From Phoronis australis (taxonomy: Eukaryota > Phoronida > Phoronidae): a DNA stretch of 64,000 nucleotides. Both the position numbers and the translations under genes were made by a program. Of this stretch, positions 61,149-64,000 are shown piece by piece. Where the stretch lies: contig NMRA01000001.1 of assembly GCA_002633005.1 (NCBI GenBank), forward strand, positions 4,582,869 through 4,646,868, in the 5' to 3' direction. Numbering within the stretch: the stretch's first letter is position 1; the number at the start of each line of letters is the position of its first letter. The notes below the pieces were generated by a model. That model was not told the DNA's origin and did no database searches. It was given only the letters and a program-made list of their open reading frames with translations.

Positions 61149-62375
61149 NCTTGTCACAAATTCGTCTCTGTGCTCTGATTCAGGTGAATAGTGAATCAGT
61201 TGTAGCGACCTGTCGCGGACTATGCTTGCTTTAGAATGAAAAGTTTCAACTGGCAGCTGTTAATGCTGTCCATATGTTTTCCATATCAATATTTCTTTCC
61301 TGTTACGGAATCGTTTTTGTTCGCGATTGACCATTATAAAGTCGGTCGGTTTTATTTTAATCGCTGACAAAAGATGGCACTATAATAGAAGGCATGGCAA
61401 CTCAATCATGCGACAACTCCGTGTTGACAGACATTATCGCCCAGAGGTACACGTATCACAGATGTTAAACAAACAATATCCAGTCTAACTACCTGCTTTG
61501 ACTCGATATTTTCTTTAAAACGGCATTAAATCCATTATTTCTATAAAAATCAAGCTTTGAAGTTAGGATACTCACCTTTATGAAATTGGTATCAAGTTGT
61601 TACTTAGTCGAACTAGGTGTGATTTCTGGTCTTGGAAACAACGTTCTTCAGACAAACCTTTGAACTTCAGGTGACGACATGACCTGGAATTTTACGAGCT
61701 TCTTAATGAAAAAATAACGATCTATCAGTTCTTTTCGAGTCCAGAGGTCGTTTCTAAAATTAGTAAGGAACAAGACCAATTTTATAACCACCGGTGACCA
61801 AAACCAAAGCTCTTTTTTGACAGAAAGCATGGGTTTTAAAGCCGCTTTAAGATTTCAAACAACAGAACATTATATTTAAACTATACACATCCGTTTTTAC
61901 ACATGAATACTTAGATAACTTCAGTTACGTTGTTAGCAGCTGAAATATTAACACATAGAATTAAAGATTGCGTATACTTAGAGTATAGAGGTCTGCCATA
62001 CTTCTAGATCAATCTTAATTTAATCACAAAGCAAAAATTTCTTGATTTTACTTCCAGCATGTACGTCTGCTGACTGTACTCGTTTGTGCCTTATCACTGA
62101 GCTTGAAGATTGCAATTGCACTTCCTGAACTACTGCCAAAACTATTCGCAACACTAAGAATTTTACTGCAGTAGGTTAAAAGTTTTTCAATGCCGAAACG
62201 TTTTCTTTGGTACAGCTAGACAGTATGAAAGTCGTAGCATTTCCTGTCCGAATAACACAAGGAAGCTGAGATTGGGACACGAAGTAAGTGGCGCCATCGC
62301 TGAGATTAGAAAATATCATAGTTGCGAAATGTCTATGATACGCTGGTACGCTAGCGTAGAAGCGTCCTACATACT

Positions 62376-63112
62376 GACATTGAGTGACAAATCACGTCAT
62401 CATTTTCTCGTGCCGGGTAACCTACAGCGGCCTCCTCTCTGACACCATATGGCAGATGACATCGTGTCCTTGTTATAGCATAGAGAATGACAGCAACATC
62501 TTGAGATAATATACAGCGCCCTACACCCCGATGGCACTATCTCCTTGATATAATATGCAGGGTCCTACACCCTGACACTGAATGACTAATGGCACCATCT
62601 CCTTGAGAGAGTTCGGCGTTCTACACCCTGACACTGAATGACTGATGGCAATATCTCATTGGTATAATATGCAGGGTCCTACATCCTGTCTTCGAATGAC
62701 TGATGACACTATCTTCTTGAGATAATATGCTGCGTCCTAAACCCTTACACTGAATGATTGATGGCACCATCTCCTTGAGACAGTATGCGGCGTCGTACAC
62801 CCGGCCTGACATTGAATGACTGATGACACCATCTCCTTCAGTGAGATAATATGAAGTGTCCTACACTCTGTGGCGCTGAATAACGAATAAATTCATCTCC
62901 TTCTGATAACATGCATCGTCCTTCGCTCAGACACTGAACGGATGGCATCATCTCCATGTGATAGCATGCAGTGCCCTTCACTCTGTCAAAGAATGACGGA
63001 CGTCATCATCTCCTTATGTTAACATGCATCGTCCTTCACTTTGACACTAAATGACGGATGTCACCATTTCCTGGTGATATCATGGAACGTCCTTCACAAT
63101 GAATCGTGTGTC
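62376..63112. repeat. ~58-bp minisatellite, about 11 diverged units
   Basis: The core unit is CACTGAATGACTGATGGCAC, CATCTCCTTGAGATAATATG, CAGCGTCCTACACCCTGA. Units become more divergent toward both ends, and the array runs into the N gap. Confidence 0.85.
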
Positions 63113-63743
63113 NNNNNNNNNNNNNNNNNNNNNNNNNNNNNNNNNNNNNNNNNNNNNNNNNNNNNNNNNNNNNNNNNNNNNNNNNNNNNNNNNNNNNNNN
63201 NNNNNNNNNNNNNNNNNNNNNNNNNNNNNNNNNNNNNNNNNNNNNNNNNNNNNNNNNNNNNNNNNNNNNNNNNNNNNNNNNNNNNNNNNNNNNNNNNNNN
63301 NNNNNNNNNNNNNNNNNNNNNNNNNNNNNNNNNNNNNNNNNNNNNNNNNNNNNNNNNNNNNNNNNNNNNNNNNNNNNNNNNNNNNNNNNNNNNNNNNNNN
63401 NNNNNNNNNNNNNNNNNNNNNNNNNNNNNNNNNNNNNNNNNNNNNNNNNNNNNNNNNNNNNNNNNNNNNNNNNNNNNNNNNNNNNNNNNNNNNNNNNNNN
63501 NNNNNNNNNNNNNNNNNNNNNNNNNNNNNNNNNNNNNNNNNNNNNNNNNNNNNNNNNNNNNNNNNNNNNNNNNNNNNNNNNNNNNNNNNNNNNNNNNNNN
63601 NNNNNNNNNNNNNNNNNNNNNNNNNNNNNNNNNNNNNNNNNNNNNNNNNNNNNNNNNNNNNNNNNNNNNNNNNNNNNNNNNNNNNNNNNNNNNNNNNNNN
63701 NNNNNNNNNNNNNNNNNNNNNNNNNNNNNNNNNNNNNNNNNNN
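63113..63743. other. Assembly gap (631 N)
   Basis: Unresolved bases between two tandem-repeat regions. Confidence 1.
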
Positions 63744-64000
63744 GAGAATAAGGGTTATATTTAGCGTTAGGGTTAGCGATAGGGTTAGGGTTAGCGTCAG
63801 GGTTAGGCTAAGGGTTAGAGTTAGCATTAGGGTAAGCGCTAGGGTTAGGGTTATTACACCTAGTGTTAGGGATGGCGTTAGAGTTAGGGTTAGATTTAGC
63901 GTTAAAGTTAGCATTAGAGTTAAGTTCAAGGTTAGCATAAGGGTTAGGTTAGGGTTAGCGTTAGAGTTAGGGTTCACGTTATGGTTATTGTTAGGGCTAG
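63744..64000. repeat. Degenerate TTAGGG-like tandem repeat
   Basis: GTTAGGGTTAGCGTTAGGGTT-type text, a mixture of TTAGGG and TTAGCG/TTAGAG hexamers with insertions. It continues past the window edge. Confidence 0.85.

Larger units (their letters stand above)
56600..62370. other. Interval without recognised gene
   Basis: Only short frames without family resemblance on either strand. Listed separately: the 57866 foldback element and the 61105 microsatellite. A 9-bp-stem hairpin (CAGTGCTAC...GTAGCACTG) is at 60363-60385. Confidence 0.45.

Noticed and set aside
63036-63977. Long open frame across the N gap and TTAGGG-like repeat
   Set aside because: Made of unknown bases and repeat-encoded LTLTLTL; not a gene.
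63744-64000. Chromosome end
   Set aside because: Hexamers are too degenerate and mixed for a working telomere, and the window edge cuts the repeat.

Overview
This window is animal nuclear DNA, AT-rich. The genes are split by GT-AG introns, intergenic stretches are long, and there is abundant mobile-element debris. No bacterial gene organisation is visible. Four protein-coding genes can be supported: a divergently oriented MADF-type gene at the left edge (minus strand, partial), a MACROD-type macrodomain gene (3432-10515, +), an ankyrin/coiled-coil gene of the RAI14/UACA (ankycorbin) family (15400-31567, +), and a SIX-class homeobox gene of the Six4/5 subfamily (47073-56176, +). The set suggests a bilaterian invertebrate; species and phylum cannot be fixed from the sequence. 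I assembled exon models by hand from protein similarity, splice sites and reading-frame phase, and every junction keeps frame.

Layout. 1-1200: hAT-like repeat end and a decayed LINE 3' end. 1201-3100: two hAT-like non-autonomous copies, the MADF exon and a MITE copy. 3408-12490: MACROD gene and its probable 3'UTR. 13.5-32.4 kb: the RAI14/UACA-like gene, with a GC-rich candidate 5' exon, six ankyrin exons, acidic linker exons, a 2.2-kb coiled-coil exon and a short conserved terminal exon. Two blocks inside this gene appear twice in tandem, each with a single N at the junction; they look like uncollapsed haplotypes rather than real exon duplications. 32.6-34.4 kb: a decayed pogo/Tigger-type transposase that seems to be interrupted by a Ty3/gypsy pol fragment. 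34.4-47 kb: gene-poor, with several foldback elements and an AT-rich cluster of TAATTA-type sites. 47-56.5 kb: Six4/5 with CCAAT and TATA boxes, one first exon holding the SIX domain and homeodomain, an 8.1-kb intron and a His-rich last exon. 56.6-64 kb: no recognisable gene; a foldback element, a CT microsatellite, a ~58-bp minisatellite, a 631-base N gap and degenerate TTAGGG-like repeats.

The genes do not form a pathway. MACROD acts on ADP-ribosylated substrates, the RAI14/UACA product is probably cortical/cytoskeletal, and Six4/5 is a developmental transcription factor. The most unusual pattern is that two separate minisatellites, one in each of two genes, start at an exon/intron boundary and repeat the 5' splice site, giving arrays of extra donor-like sites downstream of the real one.
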